From Chitinophaga sancti (GTDB lineage: Bacteria; Bacteroidota; Bacteroidia; Chitinophagales; Chitinophagaceae), in assembly GCF_034087045.1 (NCBI RefSeq), contig NZ_CP139247.1:4614001-4678000 (forward strand): a stretch of DNA of 64,000 nucleotides, read 5' to 3'. Both the position numbers and the translations under genes were made by a program. Shown in pieces: positions 18,276 through 27,503 of this stretch. The stretch's first letter is position 1. The number at the start of each line of letters is the position of its first letter. The notes beneath the pieces are model-generated. The model was not told the DNA's origin. It saw nothing but the letters and a program-made list of their open reading frames with translations, and searched no databases.

Positions 18276-19157
18276 TTATAACTTTTCGATGATACCCAAA
18301 GATTTTTGGATCAACGTTTCCACAGCAGCACCGCCATCTTTAGAAAACTCTTTCTTCACCCTGTTGGCCACGATTGCACTGATAGACAGGCAATCATGTC
18401 CTAAGATTCTACCCATTCCATAAATGCCGGATGTTTCCATTTCGAAGTTAGAAATGAAATATTGTCCTTCTTTAAAGGCTGTCAGCTGGTCCAGCAGGTC
18501 AGGGTGGGAGAGTTTACCTCTTAACGCACGACCCTGTGGCGCATAAAATCCCGGGCAGGTAATCGTGATCCCGGCATGGTACCCATCTTTGAATTGAGAT
18601 GCAAGGGCCTCAGAAGCGCTAAAAAGCGTTGGATTGGCGCTTCCGGGCAATATGGCCACTTGTTTGCCAAAAGCGGCTAAAAGGGCCTTTTCCGCGGCAG
18701 TATTCTCAAACAGGTACCAGGGCAGGAGGTTATCCAAACCCAGCCCATGAGAAGATACCACAAAGCTATCCACGGGCACACTTGCCTGCAGGGACCCGGA
18801 GGTACCTAACCGGATCACTTTGAGGGCGGTCAGCTCACTTTTTACCGTTCTGGAAGCAAAATCTATATTTACGAGGGCATCCAGTTCATTCAGTACGATA
18901 TCGATATTATCGGTACCGATACCTGTAGATACCACAGAAATTCTTTTTTTACCGATATAACCGGTATGGGTAACAAACTCCCGATGTTGACGGCTCACCT
19001 CTACTTTGTCAAAGTGTTTGCTTACGACTTCGACCCTGTCCGGGTCGCCCACGGTGATGATGGTATCGGCTAATTCCTCTGGTCTTACGTCCAGATGATA
19101 CACGGCTCCACGGCTATTGAGGATCAGTTCTGATTCGGCAATTCTATTATTTTCCAT
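18276..19157 (-). CDS. Nucleoside phosphorylase (uridine phosphorylase-like)
   Basis: Cleaves a nucleoside with phosphate to free base and ribose 1-phosphate. The 293 residues show the PNP/UDP superfamily: TIITVGDPDRVEVVSKHFDKV (phosphate site), GIGTDNIDIVLNELDAL, RLGTSGSLQ, and FEMETSGIYGMGRILGHDCLSI, where Glu-Met-Glu binds ribose. Larger than E. coli Udp (253) but normal for the Bacteroidota group. It may complement the secreted adenosine deaminase at 13055 in nucleoside salvage; that link is inference. Confidence 0.9.
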   Translation of the reverse strand: MENNRIAESELILNSRGAVYHLDVRPEELADTIITVGDPDRVEVVSKHFDKVEVSRQHREFVTHTGYIGKKRISVVSTGIGTDNIDIVLNELDALVNIDFASRTVKSELTALKVIRLGTSGSLQASVPVDSFVVSSHGLGLDNLLPWYLFENTAAEKALLAAFGKQVAILPGSANPTLFSASEALASQFKDGYHAGITITCPGFYAPQGRALRGKLSHPDLLDQLTAFKEGQYFISNFEMETSGIYGMGRILGHDCLSISAIVANRVKKEFSKDGGAAVETLIQKSLGIIEKL

Positions 19158-19185
19158 GAAAAAAATATATTAAGTTTGAAAAATA

Positions 19186-19216
19186 TTTGGCAAATATCAG
19201 GAATTTACTACTTTTG
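19186..19216 (+). promoter_or_regulatory. Bacteroidota-type promoter of tRNA-Cys
   Basis: TTTG at 19186-19189, a 19-base spacer and TACTTTTG at 19209-19216 match the Bacteroidota housekeeping sigma consensus (TTTG, 19-21 bases, TAnnTTTG). The tRNA begins 31 bases after it. Confidence 0.8.
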
Positions 19217-19247
19217 CAATCCCAATATTTGATGGGCGAAAAAAAAT

Positions 19248-19318
19248 GGTATCGTGGCCGAGCGGCTAGGCTGAGCTCTGCAAAAGCTCCTACAGCGGTT
19301 CGAATCCGCTCGATACCT
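19248..19318 (+). tRNA. tRNA-Cys (GCA)
   Basis: The acceptor stem GGTATCG (19248-19254) pairs with CGATACC (19311-19317), with U as discriminator, as in Cys tRNAs. The anticodon arm is GAGCT-CTGCAAA-AGCTC, giving anticodon GCA; the T arm is AGCGG-TTCGAAT-CCGCT. CCA is not encoded. Confidence 0.95.
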
Positions 19319-19324
19319 CTGGTT

Positions 19325-19354
19325 AAAGGACCGCACTAGTGCGGTCCTTTTTTA
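19325..19354 (+). terminator. Terminator after tRNA-Cys
   Basis: AAAGGACCGCAC (from 19325) and GTGCGGTCCTTT are exact complements around a four-base loop (CTAG overlap), followed by a T-run. Confidence 0.9.
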
Positions 19355-19494
19355 TTTGTATTTATTGATTTCAGCAGTATATGCATCCCCTGGACAATCC
19401 CCCGAATGACTCCGGCTATACTCTGGTTGCTAATTTATTATATAACCACCTTACAGACAGGTTTATTCCCGCAGCATTCCATCCTGCAAATTCA

Positions 19495-19983
19495 TCATCC
19501 GCCAGCCTGTCGGTTGCCGGGGTGAAATAATCTGTTCCTGGAACGGCCTATCAGGAAGTCGATGACCAGGAACAGATAGATGGCGAAAAGTATGGGTAAA
19601 AGAATAAAGTATTCACTTTGTATGTTATTGAACAACGTGACATATGTTTCGCTGATGTGGCTGGTTTTTTTAATAGGGTCGTGATTGGATCTATCCTGGA
19701 TGATAGCGAATAAGATTACACCAATGAGGCATGCGGCGATGGCCCACCAGATTTTTTTGCTGATAATGGGTTGTATTTTCTTTGGAAGAAGACTATCCAT
19801 TGTTTTTTCTGTAAAACGCATGGTAACTTTCTCCGTTGGAAGGTTATGAAGCAGGTGGAGGAGAGGATCTGTATCTGCGGCCAGCTCCTGAATACCCTTC
19901 GTTACCTTTATTGTAAAATCAGCACCTGGTTGATCAGGCCCGATGGATTGTATGAGTCGTTTTAACTGTTCTTCTTTGTTCAT
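19495..19983 (-). CDS. Small membrane protein, putative anti-sigma partner
   Basis: A 162-residue protein with a cytoplasmic N-terminal half (MNKEEQLKRLIQSIGPDQPGADFTIKVTKGIQEL) and two membrane segments, about 78-96 (IWWAIAACLIGVILFAII) and 128-147 (ILLPILFAIYLFLVIDFLIG). It starts 10 bases after the stop of the ECF sigma gene, so they are co-transcribed. Position and topology suggest it restrains the sigma factor, although no zinc-finger anti-sigma HxxxCxxC motif is present. Confidence 0.8.
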   Translation of the reverse strand: MNKEEQLKRLIQSIGPDQPGADFTIKVTKGIQELAADTDPLLHLLHNLPTEKVTMRFTEKTMDSLLPKKIQPIISKKIWWAIAACLIGVILFAIIQDRSNHDPIKKTSHISETYVTLFNNIQSEYFILLPILFAIYLFLVIDFLIGRSRNRLFHPGNRQAGG

Positions 19984-19993
19984 AAAGCGTAGA

Positions 19994-20545
19994 TTAAATT
20001 AAACCGGATAATTTTTGTTCTAGTTTTTTCCTGGCACGGAATAACTGTACTTTGATATTGGCTGTTGACTGTCCGGTAATTTCGTTAATCTCTTTGATGG
20101 AGTTTTCGTTCATATAATACAGTGTGATCAGTATCGCTTCATTAGCTGGAAGTTCATTAATTGCCCTGGTTATGTATTTTGATTTTTCCTCCTGTTGCAT
20201 TTTTTCCAGTTTATGCGGCTGATCATCAAACCGGTTGTAATATTCATCAGGAGACTGTTTACTAACCGGGATTGCTTTTCTTTGTTTGATGTGGGCTAAA
20301 CAGGTTCTATATACAATTGTATAAAGCCAGGTGGAGAATTTGGCACCTCCCTTGAATGATCTGATGGCTTCATAAGCTTTTATGAAGCTTTCCTGGGCGG
20401 CATCTTCTGCCCCGGCAGGATCCTGGATCATTTTTAGAGAAATGGTATAAGCCATATTTTTATACTTATCTACGAGAAAAGCATATGCCTTAGAATCGCC
20501 ATCTTGTATTCTCCGGATATATTCCTGCTCTTCTATATGAGTCAT
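19994..20545 (-). CDS. ECF RNA polymerase sigma factor
   Basis: A 183-residue extracytoplasmic-function sigma factor. Region 2 spans about 20-90 (DKYKNMAYTISLKMIQDPAGAEDAAQESFIKAYEAI, then KFSTWLYTIVYRTCLAH), region 4 about 125-180 (LPANEAILITLYYMNENSIKEINEITGQSTANIKVQLFRARKKL). The pair with the membrane protein downstream fits a signalling unit. Its regulon cannot be read here. Confidence 0.95.
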   Translation of the reverse strand: MTHIEEQEYIRRIQDGDSKAYAFLVDKYKNMAYTISLKMIQDPAGAEDAAQESFIKAYEAIRSFKGGAKFSTWLYTIVYRTCLAHIKQRKAIPVSKQSPDEYYNRFDDQPHKLEKMQQEEKSKYITRAINELPANEAILITLYYMNENSIKEINEITGQSTANIKVQLFRARKKLEQKLSGLI

Positions 20546-20756
20546 GCAGATATAGCGGTTTTCTTATAAGAGCGTAGTTTCCCATCAGTGGTTACAAAAA
20601 ATGTCCTTAAAATATTTTTAAGTTTATTTTTGGTGTAAACAATAGAATATCAAATGATTGTGGTAGGGGAGATGAAGGATTTTAAAAAAAACCTTTAAAT
20701 CTTGTAACTCATATTCACTGAATCGACTCTTACTTGCGAAGTAAAACTAGTAAAAT

Positions 20757-21077
20757 ATGGACGAAATTACAAGAGATTGCCTCGTTTCTATAGCAGCCTT
20801 TGCCGCAATATTCGGAATAGCTTACATATACTTTGTTTCCCGCCACCGGGAACGTATTACTATGTTGGAAAGGGGAGTAGATCCGAAATCTTTTCAAAAG
20901 GAGGAACAACCCCTGAAATACGGTATGATGGCAATTGGGATAGCAATAGGTACAGTGGCCGGTGCAATTTTGAAGATGAATGGTGTGGAGAGAAACACCA
21001 GTTATATTTCAATGATATTTTTATTTAGTGGTATCAGTTTAGTGATTTACCATCTAATTACCAGCACTAAGAAGTAA
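20757..21077 (+). CDS. DUF6249-like small membrane protein
   Basis: A 106-residue inner-membrane protein with three hydrophobic segments (about 8-28, 54-73 and 82-100) and a basic loop HRERITMLERGVDPKSFQKEE between the first two. That loop and the arrangement match the DUF6249 family of Bacteroidota, often encoded next to an ECF sigma factor and its membrane partner, as here (divergent, 211 bases apart). Function unknown; it may belong to the sigma factor's regulon. Confidence 0.8.
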   Translation: MDEITRDCLVSIAAFAAIFGIAYIYFVSRHRERITMLERGVDPKSFQKEEQPLKYGMMAIGIAIGTVAGAILKMNGVERNTSYISMIFLFSGISLVIYHLITSTKK

Positions 21078-21225
21078 TCTTAATATTTTTCACATTCCAC
21101 CTTTTGCGAAAACCCTGACTCTTTCCAGGTTTTTAGCCTGTCCATGATAATTTTATTGTAGACCTGTTTTTTTAAAAACAGTTGTGCGGGTCATTGCCTG
21201 ACCCGGACCCTTATTTTTTGCCCAT

Positions 21226-23679
21226 ATGAATCAAAAATCAGTTCATCAGATTGTGTTGTTAATTTTTTTATTACTTCCATGTGCAACAATGAATGCGCAG
21301 AATGCGCCAGGGCAGGGTAGTGTAAAGGGAATAGTCTTGGATGCGAATAATCACGCCGGGGCTGCATTTGTTGCTATAAGAATAAGGGAGGCAGATGGCA
21401 CAGTGGTAAAAGTAGGGGTATCCGGGCCTGATGGAAAATTCCTGGTTAAAGGGATAAATAAAACTGGTAATTATGTGGTTACATTCTCTGCCATGAACTA
21501 CCAGGCGAAGTCTGTTGACTTCCAGTTTAAAGATAGCAGCGTGCCAGAGGTCGTGATGGATACTGTTTATTTGGAACCCCAGCATGTGCAGTTAAAAGAA
21601 GTGGGTATCGTAGCAGGCAAGCCGATTGTAAAACAAAAAGCGGGCATGATCTCCTACGATATGCAGGCGGATCCTGACAGTAAATCCAGCAACGTGCTAA
21701 TGATGGTAAGGAAGATCCCTTATCTCTCGCTGGATGCGAATGAAAATATCACGTTGAAAGGTAATGCTGATTTCAAGGTATTGATCAATGGAAAGTCTTC
21801 AGGTATGTTTGAGCATGATCTGAAGAATATATTGAAGACGATGCCTGCTTCTTCCATTGCACGTATCGATGTATATACAATCCCTCCGGCACGTTTTGAT
21901 GCGGAGGGTGCCGGTGGTATAATTAATATCGTTACTATACCTAAAGTGAAAGATGAATACAAGGGAACAATCAGTATTTCAGAAAATGGACCTGTAGGGG
22001 GGCCTGGTGCTGGTGGATCGTTTACCCTGAAGAAGAATCAATTTGGCTTTTCAACATTTATGGGTGGCAACTTTTTTAATAACCCTACAACAGATAATGT
22101 AACAGCAAGAACTACACTGGAAGAAACGCCTAAGATTCTGACACAAAGCAGCAAAGAAAAGGGGAATGGCCGGACTGGTTACGTAGGCGTTGAATTGAGC
22201 TACGAGATTGATAGTTTGAAATTGGTAACTGGTAAATTTAATAGCAATGATAATCACCAGGAGAATAATAAGTATTTTGAATCAAGACAAACGACTGGAG
22301 GCACTCCTTCACAGGAATATAACCTGGCCAATTCTGTAAATAATTCCAGTAATGGGATGGATGCTGGTATTGACTACCAGATTACTGGTAGAAAAAACAG
22401 CGGCCGTAGGTTGACCTTTTCTTACAAGTACAGTACCTCCAATGGTTATATGGAAAATAGCGGAGATATAAGTGACACGCTTAACTTCAATATGGCTGAT
22501 TATATGCAGAAGAATGATCAGCAGACAAGGGAGCATACGGCACAGGTCGATTATGAATATCCAAAGAACAACCTAACAATAGAAGCGGGTGTGAAAGGGA
22601 TTTTCAGGGATAATAAAAGCGAATATAAATACTATGCGTATGATGATTCCAGCAAGGGATTTGAGTTGCAATCAGATCTGTCAGACCTGTTCAACTACAA
22701 TCAGACGGTACTTGCAGCTTACAATTCTTACATTTATAATTTGAAGAGCTGGAACTTCCAGGGAGGACTTAGAATGGAGAAAACGAGCATCGCTGCGAAT
22801 TTCCTTGGGGAGACAAAAAAGGTAAAGCAGGATTATGTCAACTTCTTTCCGAGTGTAAGTATTAATAAGGGATTTAAAAATAACCACAGTCTGAATATCG
22901 GCTTTACCCAGCGAATGAAACGTCCGGGTATAAACCGGCTAAATCCATTTGTGGATCGTCAGGACCCTGGTTTTGTTTTTACCGGCAATCCAGGGTTAAA
23001 ACCAGTTATAGTCAATTCCGTGTCTGCGGGTTACAACATCCCCGGGAAGATTAACTTTACAGGCGTGGCAGATTACACCTGGCTTTGTAAAGTTGATCTC
23101 CCAATCACTACCTATGATTCATTGACAAATATTACCACCAGTACTTTTGCAAATACCGGTAATATAAAAGGGTTGAGTGCATTTGTATATGCGGCTTACA
23201 ATGTTACCGGGCATTTTAGTACGAATGTAAATGGGAGTGTTATTTATTTTTGGATTGATGGTCTCGAGAATGGTACCATCATAAAGAATGAACTGCTAAC
23301 TTATGCAGTTAACCTTTCTTTGTCTTATAGTTTCACGCATGGATGGCGTGCAAGGGCAGATGGGAATCTGCTCAGTAAAAATCCTACCGGGTTCCAGGGG
23401 ACATCTAATGGATTGTTGGCTACCTCATTTGGATTGAGCAAGGATTTATTGAATGGTAAGTTGACAGTTGATGCTGGTATCAATAATCCATTTAATAAAT
23501 ATCGAGACAGCCGTACATATACTACCGGCACTAATTTTTATCAGACATCCAACAACAGGGTTTATTACCGGCTTGTAATGTTGACCGTAAATTACAATTT
23601 TGGTAAGATGACGGGTAATATTAAAAAGAGTAAAACGACCATTCGAAACAACGACCTGTCAAATGGTAAGGGGATGTAA
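21226..23679 (+). CDS. TonB-dependent receptor-like outer membrane protein
   Basis: An 817-residue outer-membrane protein. Signal peptide (about 1-25), carboxypeptidase-regulatory-like domain (28-115; VKGIVLDANNHAGAAFVAIRI), plug (about 125-245; VLMMVRKIPYLSLDANENITLKG, VLINGKSSGMFEHD, GGIINIVTIPK) and beta-barrel with the conserved TQRMKRPGINRLNPFVDRQDP strand near 565. It is the same family as the receptor at 8947. No SusD-like partner, so the substrate is unknown. It ends just before the zinc-type regulator gene but has no dyad at its own promoter. Confidence 0.9.
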   Translation: MNQKSVHQIVLLIFLLLPCATMNAQNAPGQGSVKGIVLDANNHAGAAFVAIRIREADGTVVKVGVSGPDGKFLVKGINKTGNYVVTFSAMNYQAKSVDFQFKDSSVPEVVMDTVYLEPQHVQLKEVGIVAGKPIVKQKAGMISYDMQADPDSKSSNVLMMVRKIPYLSLDANENITLKGNADFKVLINGKSSGMFEHDLKNILKTMPASSIARIDVYTIPPARFDAEGAGGIINIVTIPKVKDEYKGTISISENGPVGGPGAGGSFTLKKNQFGFSTFMGGNFFNNPTTDNVTARTTLEETPKILTQSSKEKGNGRTGYVGVELSYEIDSLKLVTGKFNSNDNHQENNKYFESRQTTGGTPSQEYNLANSVNNSSNGMDAGIDYQITGRKNSGRRLTFSYKYSTSNGYMENSGDISDTLNFNMADYMQKNDQQTREHTAQVDYEYPKNNLTIEAGVKGIFRDNKSEYKYYAYDDSSKGFELQSDLSDLFNYNQTVLAAYNSYIYNLKSWNFQGGLRMEKTSIAANFLGETKKVKQDYVNFFPSVSINKGFKNNHSLNIGFTQRMKRPGINRLNPFVDRQDPGFVFTGNPGLKPVIVNSVSAGYNIPGKINFTGVADYTWLCKVDLPITTYDSLTNITTSTFANTGNIKGLSAFVYAAYNVTGHFSTNVNGSVIYFWIDGLENGTIIKNELLTYAVNLSLSYSFTHGWRARADGNLLSKNPTGFQGTSNGLLATSFGLSKDLLNGKLTVDAGINNPFNKYRDSRTYTTGTNFYQTSNNRVYYRLVMLTVNYNFGKMTGNIKKSKTTIRNNDLSNGKGM

Positions 23680-23880
23680 AATATATGACTGATGAAAATT
23701 CTGGTAACCGGGGGATACGGCCTTCCATACGTTAAACAGAAAGTTGTCTGATTTAAACAGATTAGTTATAGATTGAATTGAAATAGCTCATGAGAGAAAG
23801 ATTCATCCACTCCAATTTATTAAAGACACCTTCGGGCCCGATTTTGATATTCAAAGAACAGCGTATTAAAAAAAACAGTA

Positions 23881-23901
23881 AATTGCATCTTTGATGCAAT
23901 T
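23881..23901. promoter_or_regulatory. Fur/Zur-type operator before the regulator gene
   Basis: AATTGCATC-N3-GATGCAATT, a perfect 9-3-9 dyad, ends at the base before the ATG at 23902. It matches the TTGCAAC-N3-GTTGCAA sites at 29411, 29451, 34128 and 34164, and so is a probable autoregulatory site of the Fur-family protein. Confidence 0.75.
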
Positions 23902-24312
23902 ATGGTGAGGCATAAAAATACGACTTTAGCTGAAATGCTCCTGTCGGATGGTGGTTTAAAGGTTACGCCAACAAGAAAGGCAATCCTCGAAATTATCCTG
24001 AGGAATGGATATTCCATGACGAATAAGGAAATAAACTGCTCATTGAAATATAAAATGAGCCGGTCTATTATTTACCGTACTTTGCAGCTGTTTGTAGAGC
24101 GGAAGGTACTTTGTATTTCTCCTTTGTGTGGCAGAAGTCTGCAATATTATATCGCTTTGCATAATAGTAGTATCCTGCATTTTCAGTGCGAAAAATGCAG
24201 GACTATTACAGTTTCTGATGCTGGTGTGCTGATTCCATATACCATACAGGATGGAAATATCGTAAGACAGGTATTTTATAGTGTGAAGGGCCTTTGTCAG
24301 AACTGTTGCTAG
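23902..24312 (+). CDS. Fur-family regulator, probably zinc-responsive (Zur-like)
   Basis: A 136-residue metal-dependent repressor of usual Fur/Zur length. The winged helix is in residues 1-80 (GLKVTPTRKAILEIIL; MSRSIIYRTLQLFVERKVL). The dimerisation half has a structural zinc site, FQCEKCRT, and a C-terminal LCQNCC. I call zinc rather than iron because nearby dyads control a COG0523 GTPase, a zinc-dependent alkaline phosphatase, a MerC-like protein and an outer-membrane receptor, which is typical Zur-regulon content. The gene's stop overlaps the convergent COG0523 stop by 4 bases. Fur, PerR or Mur function is not excluded. Confidence 0.85.
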   Translation: MVRHKNTTLAEMLLSDGGLKVTPTRKAILEIILRNGYSMTNKEINCSLKYKMSRSIIYRTLQLFVERKVLCISPLCGRSLQYYIALHNSSILHFQCEKCRTITVSDAGVLIPYTIQDGNIVRQVFYSVKGLCQNCC

Positions 24313-25259
24313 TAGAGGGCGTGAGACAGCAATTGTTCAAATCCTTTCATTTTAAGATTTTTCCCGATAAATACTATTTTACTTCTTCTTATTTCTCCAT
24401 CCTGCCATTGATTACCGGGGGCCATGGACAGGTACTCTGCCACCGACTGTAAGATATATTTTTCATTTTCGCCAAACCCGTAAACAATGCCTTTTACACG
24501 ATAAATATCTTTGGCCTGTACTGCCATGAATACCATCATTGTATGCTGTAGTTTAGGAATGTCAAAAGGCTTGTCAAAAGTCAATGTAAGTGAGGATAAA
24601 CTATGGTGATGTTTTTCTGTCTTGGTTTCCTGCCCGTTATAATGTTCATTTTGTTTCCTGATATAATCCATCATTTCCTTGTGAGGAAAATGATCTTTTG
24701 TTCCGGATAATATGATTGCAAATGGATTTATTTCCTTTAGTAAGTTATGTATACCTGCCAGTTCTTCGTCTGACACCAGGTCTGTTTTTGAAATAAGCAG
24801 GATATCACTGAAGCTGATTTGTTTCCGGGCTTCTTCGGTAGTAGCCAGTTCGTATGAAATATTTCTTGCGTCTACCAGGCAGATCACCCGTTGCAACTGG
24901 TAGTAACGAGTTACGATGGGATCAATGAGAAATGGTAGGGCGACAGAAGAGGGATCGGCTATTCCTGTGGTCTCAATGATCAGTTCTTCAAAAGCGGCGG
25001 CTTTTTTAGAAAGATCAATTAAGAGAGTCACAAGATCTTCATTCAGATTACAGCATAGGCAGCCGCTGCTCATCTCGAAGATATTATCTGATATCTCCAT
25101 CACAAGTTCTCCATCTATAGATTCCTTTCCGAATTCGTTTTCAATGATAGCGTATTTACCTCTTTTCTCAGCTATGAGCAATTCATTTAGAAAGGTGGTC
25201 TTCCCGGCACCTAAAAATCCTGTGATAATTGTGACCGGTTTAGGTTGTATTTGTTTCAT
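24309..25259 (-). CDS. COG0523/CobW-family metallochaperone GTPase
   Basis: A 316-residue G3E GTPase that delivers metal, most often zinc, to target enzymes. Walker A GFLGAGKTT is at 14-22, the metal-binding CxCC motif SGCLCC at 65-70, then ETTGIADP, the G4 motif SKTDL and a His-rich linker (EKHHHSL) before the C-terminal domain (about 225-316). Last gene of the seven-gene operon that starts at the alkaline phosphatase; four bases separate it from the upstream gene. COG0523 members under Zur control typically serve zinc starvation. Confidence 0.92.
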   Translation of the reverse strand: MKQIQPKPVTIITGFLGAGKTTFLNELLIAEKRGKYAIIENEFGKESIDGELVMEISDNIFEMSSGCLCCNLNEDLVTLLIDLSKKAAAFEELIIETTGIADPSSVALPFLIDPIVTRYYQLQRVICLVDARNISYELATTEEARKQISFSDILLISKTDLVSDEELAGIHNLLKEINPFAIILSGTKDHFPHKEMMDYIRKQNEHYNGQETKTEKHHHSLSSLTLTFDKPFDIPKLQHTMMVFMAVQAKDIYRVKGIVYGFGENEKYILQSVAEYLSMAPGNQWQDGEIRRSKIVFIGKNLKMKGFEQLLSHALY

Positions 25260-25262
25260 AAT

Positions 25263-25700
25263 TTAATTCACCTCCTCTGATAATTCTAAAACGTAATAAA
25301 ATTCATTGATGTCAGTGGCATTCAATCTCAGCTTGCCTCTAAATTTTTTGTAGTCATCTATGTCATAACCGGTATTCCTTTTTTTTAGTTTTACGGTAAT
25401 GATAGATGCGGGGCTGCCTCCGCCACAGAAGTAACAGCTGGCATATGGGTTGGCAGATAGTGCAAGTGATGCCCCGGTTTTATCTACCGGTATGACAAAG
25501 CCTGTGATTTCCACCAGTTTCCCATCCAGATTTTTTACATTCTGGGGAAATTTTGGAAAAAGCATATACCCTTTTATGTCATTCAGATATCTCTCTTCAT
25601 ATTTAATATGAAGCAGGGTGAACCAGCTTGCCTTTAGGGGCTTTCCCTGCTCTGCAACTGAATGGATGGTAAGCAGTATTGTCAGCAACATTTTATTCAT
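25263..25700 (-). CDS. Small secreted protein, DUF3299-like
   Basis: A 145-residue exported protein with a signal peptide (MNKMLLTILLTIHSVAEQ). The mature part has LDGKLVEITGFVIPVDKTG, a Cys-containing YASCYFCGGG motif and a beta-rich ending (RGKLRLNATDINEFYYVLEL). The G(F/Y)..P layout and Cys pair suggest a DUF3299-like OB-type fold. It overlaps the upstream permease gene by 8 bases, so it is probably the periplasmic partner of that transporter. In vibrios a comparable gene accompanies a zinc-regulated ABC system (from memory). Confidence 0.8.
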   Translation of the reverse strand: MNKMLLTILLTIHSVAEQGKPLKASWFTLLHIKYEERYLNDIKGYMLFPKFPQNVKNLDGKLVEITGFVIPVDKTGASLALSANPYASCYFCGGGSPASIITVKLKKRNTGYDIDDYKKFRGKLRLNATDINEFYYVLELSEEVN

Positions 25701-26874
25701 GGGAAAGGGTTTTTGAAATGTTCAGTTGAAATGCTTTTACTGCTGGTAATGCAGCCGCTACAATTCCCAGTAGGATAGTTGCCAGCAGTAGGTACCATTC
25801 TTCAGGTAATAGCGTTGTTGTAAATACATTAATATGGTATTTTGGCCCGGCATATTTATTTAGCATCCATAAGCTGAAACGGCTTAGTATAATGCCTGTG
25901 ACAAATCCGATAATAACCATAATTAGTCCCTCACACAATAGGAGCCAGCTAATAAGCCAACGACTGCTACCCATAGCCCGGGCAAGGGCAAGTTCGTATT
26001 TACGTTCTTTCAACCTGGAATAAAGGGCAATAAAAACACTGATACCGGATAGCAATACAATCGCAAGTGCGGTGATTTGTAATGTTTTAATACCAATGCC
26101 CATAAGTGTAAACAAACGTTTTATTTCCAGCTGTGGAATAGCTGCTTGCATGGGCGTTGTTTCATTTACCATGCGTGGCAGTGAAATCATGGCAAGCGGA
26201 CTTCTGTATTTTATCAATAAAGCTGTAATCTGTTTTTCGCCATGGTCGTCATCGTCATCATGGTTTTCATGAATTTTCCAGACGGAAGCGATATTTGTCA
26301 GGATCAGGTTGTCTACCACACTATTGTTTTCTGTCAGGATCCCAGTTACTTTATATTTATATTCAGCATGAGCATGACCTGTATTGCCCAGTCCATGCAT
26401 CCCAACAAAACACTCTCCGGTTTTTAACCCTGTATGTGCTGCCACCTCATTGCCAATGACAGCTTCCATGGTAGTAGTAAAGATGTGTCCTTCCCGAAAC
26501 AGGCAGTTGTATTTCTTCAGGTAATTGCTGTCTGTACCTACTATTCTGAACGATTGATAGGAGTCACCATATGCCAGTGGGATGGCCTGTTTTACGAGGG
26601 GTAGATTTGACAGTTTATCCGCATCTTTAAGTGAAATATTGCCTACCGGAGCATCGACCTGGTAGACAGCAGATAGCACTAGTTGCAAAGGACTGCCTTT
26701 GGCTCCTACCACCATGTCAATATCCTGCAGGTCATTATCCATTTTTGTTTCCAGCTGATGCTGGGTAACGAGCAACATAGAGATGATACCAGTGCCACAC
26801 GTGAGCAGCAATAAACTAAGCAGGGTAGCCAGCGGATGCTGAACAAGATTTCTGAAAATGATTTTTGTAATCAT
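25693..26874 (-). CDS. ABC transporter permease, FtsX type, with His/Asp loop
   Basis: A 393-residue inner-membrane protein: membrane segment at about 17-38, a large periplasmic domain, then three segments at about 268-290, 315-340 and 360-383, with the cytoplasmic loop RKYELALARAMGSSRWLI. The periplasmic domain contains a metal-ligand-rich loop, His202, His205, Asp206-210 and His211, and another cluster with His160, His167 and His169. These could sense or bind zinc. Its start overlaps the ATPase stop by 4 bases, so the two form one transporter. Confidence 0.9.
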   Translation of the reverse strand: MITKIIFRNLVQHPLATLLSLLLLTCGTGIISMLLVTQHQLETKMDNDLQDIDMVVGAKGSPLQLVLSAVYQVDAPVGNISLKDADKLSNLPLVKQAIPLAYGDSYQSFRIVGTDSNYLKKYNCLFREGHIFTTTMEAVIGNEVAAHTGLKTGECFVGMHGLGNTGHAHAEYKYKVTGILTENNSVVDNLILTNIASVWKIHENHDDDDDHGEKQITALLIKYRSPLAMISLPRMVNETTPMQAAIPQLEIKRLFTLMGIGIKTLQITALAIVLLSGISVFIALYSRLKERKYELALARAMGSSRWLISWLLLCEGLIMVIIGFVTGIILSRFSLWMLNKYAGPKYHINVFTTTLLPEEWYLLLATILLGIVAAALPAVKAFQLNISKTLSHE

Positions 26875-27503
26875 CCGGCGAGATATACCTGGTTTGAAAA
26901 ATGTAGTTTCAATCTTGCATCGTGAGAGACTACGATGAGCATAGCCTGGCTAATTGCGGCCTGTTCCTTTAATAATTGCACGACGCGGGTGGTATTTTCA
27001 TCGTCAAGGCTGCTGGTAGGTTCATCGGCCAGTAAAAGTTGCGGATTGTTGATTAATGCCCTGGCAATTGATACCCGCTGCTGTTCTCCATTACTTAGTT
27101 CTGCAGGCCGTTTGTGCAGAAGGTGGTCTATCTGTAGCCTTTCTGCCAGCAAAACTGCTCTGCCGCTATCTGTGGTAGCTTGTGTAAAGAACCTGGGTAA
27201 CAGGATATTGTCCATTACATTCAATGCCCTCATAAAGTGAGAAGACTGATAAACAATGCCAATATGCCGGCCTCTGAATTTGTCCAGTCTTTTATCGCGT
27301 AATAAGGTAGTATCCGTACCATCAATTATTAGCTTACCGCCTGCTGGTCTTAGTAGACAGCCGAGTAAATGGAGGAGTGTCGTTTTACCGGTTCCCGATT
27401 TACCTGTGATAAGGACGGGAGTATCCTTATTACAGGTGATATCAGGGTAATTGAATACCGTTTTTGTGTTATATGCGAATTGCAGCTGAAGGGCACTAAG
27501 CAT
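26871..27503 (-). CDS. ABC transporter ATP-binding protein (LolD/MacB type)
   Basis: The 210-residue ATPase of the FtsX-type transporter. Walker A GKSGTGKTT is at 34-42, the signature LSNGEQQRV in the middle and Walker B LLADEP followed by TSSLDDENT. Q-loop YQSSHFM is also visible. LolCDE/MacB-type transporters act on periplasmic substrates rather than importing ions, so zinc uptake itself need not be the function. It overlaps genes on both sides. Confidence 0.93.
   Translation of the reverse strand: MLSALQLQFAYNTKTVFNYPDITCNKDTPVLITGKSGTGKTTLLHLLGCLLRPAGGKLIIDGTDTTLLRDKRLDKFRGRHIGIVYQSSHFMRALNVMDNILLPRFFTQATTDSGRAVLLAERLQIDHLLHKRPAELSNGEQQRVSIARALINNPQLLLADEPTSSLDDENTTRVVQLLKEQAAISQAMLIVVSHDARLKLHFSNQVYLAG

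Noticed and set aside
23692..23751. 20-codon reading MKILVTGGYGLPYVKQKVV resembling a Rossmann-fold start
   Set aside because: Too short; at most a remnant of an epimerase-like gene, with nothing following in frame.
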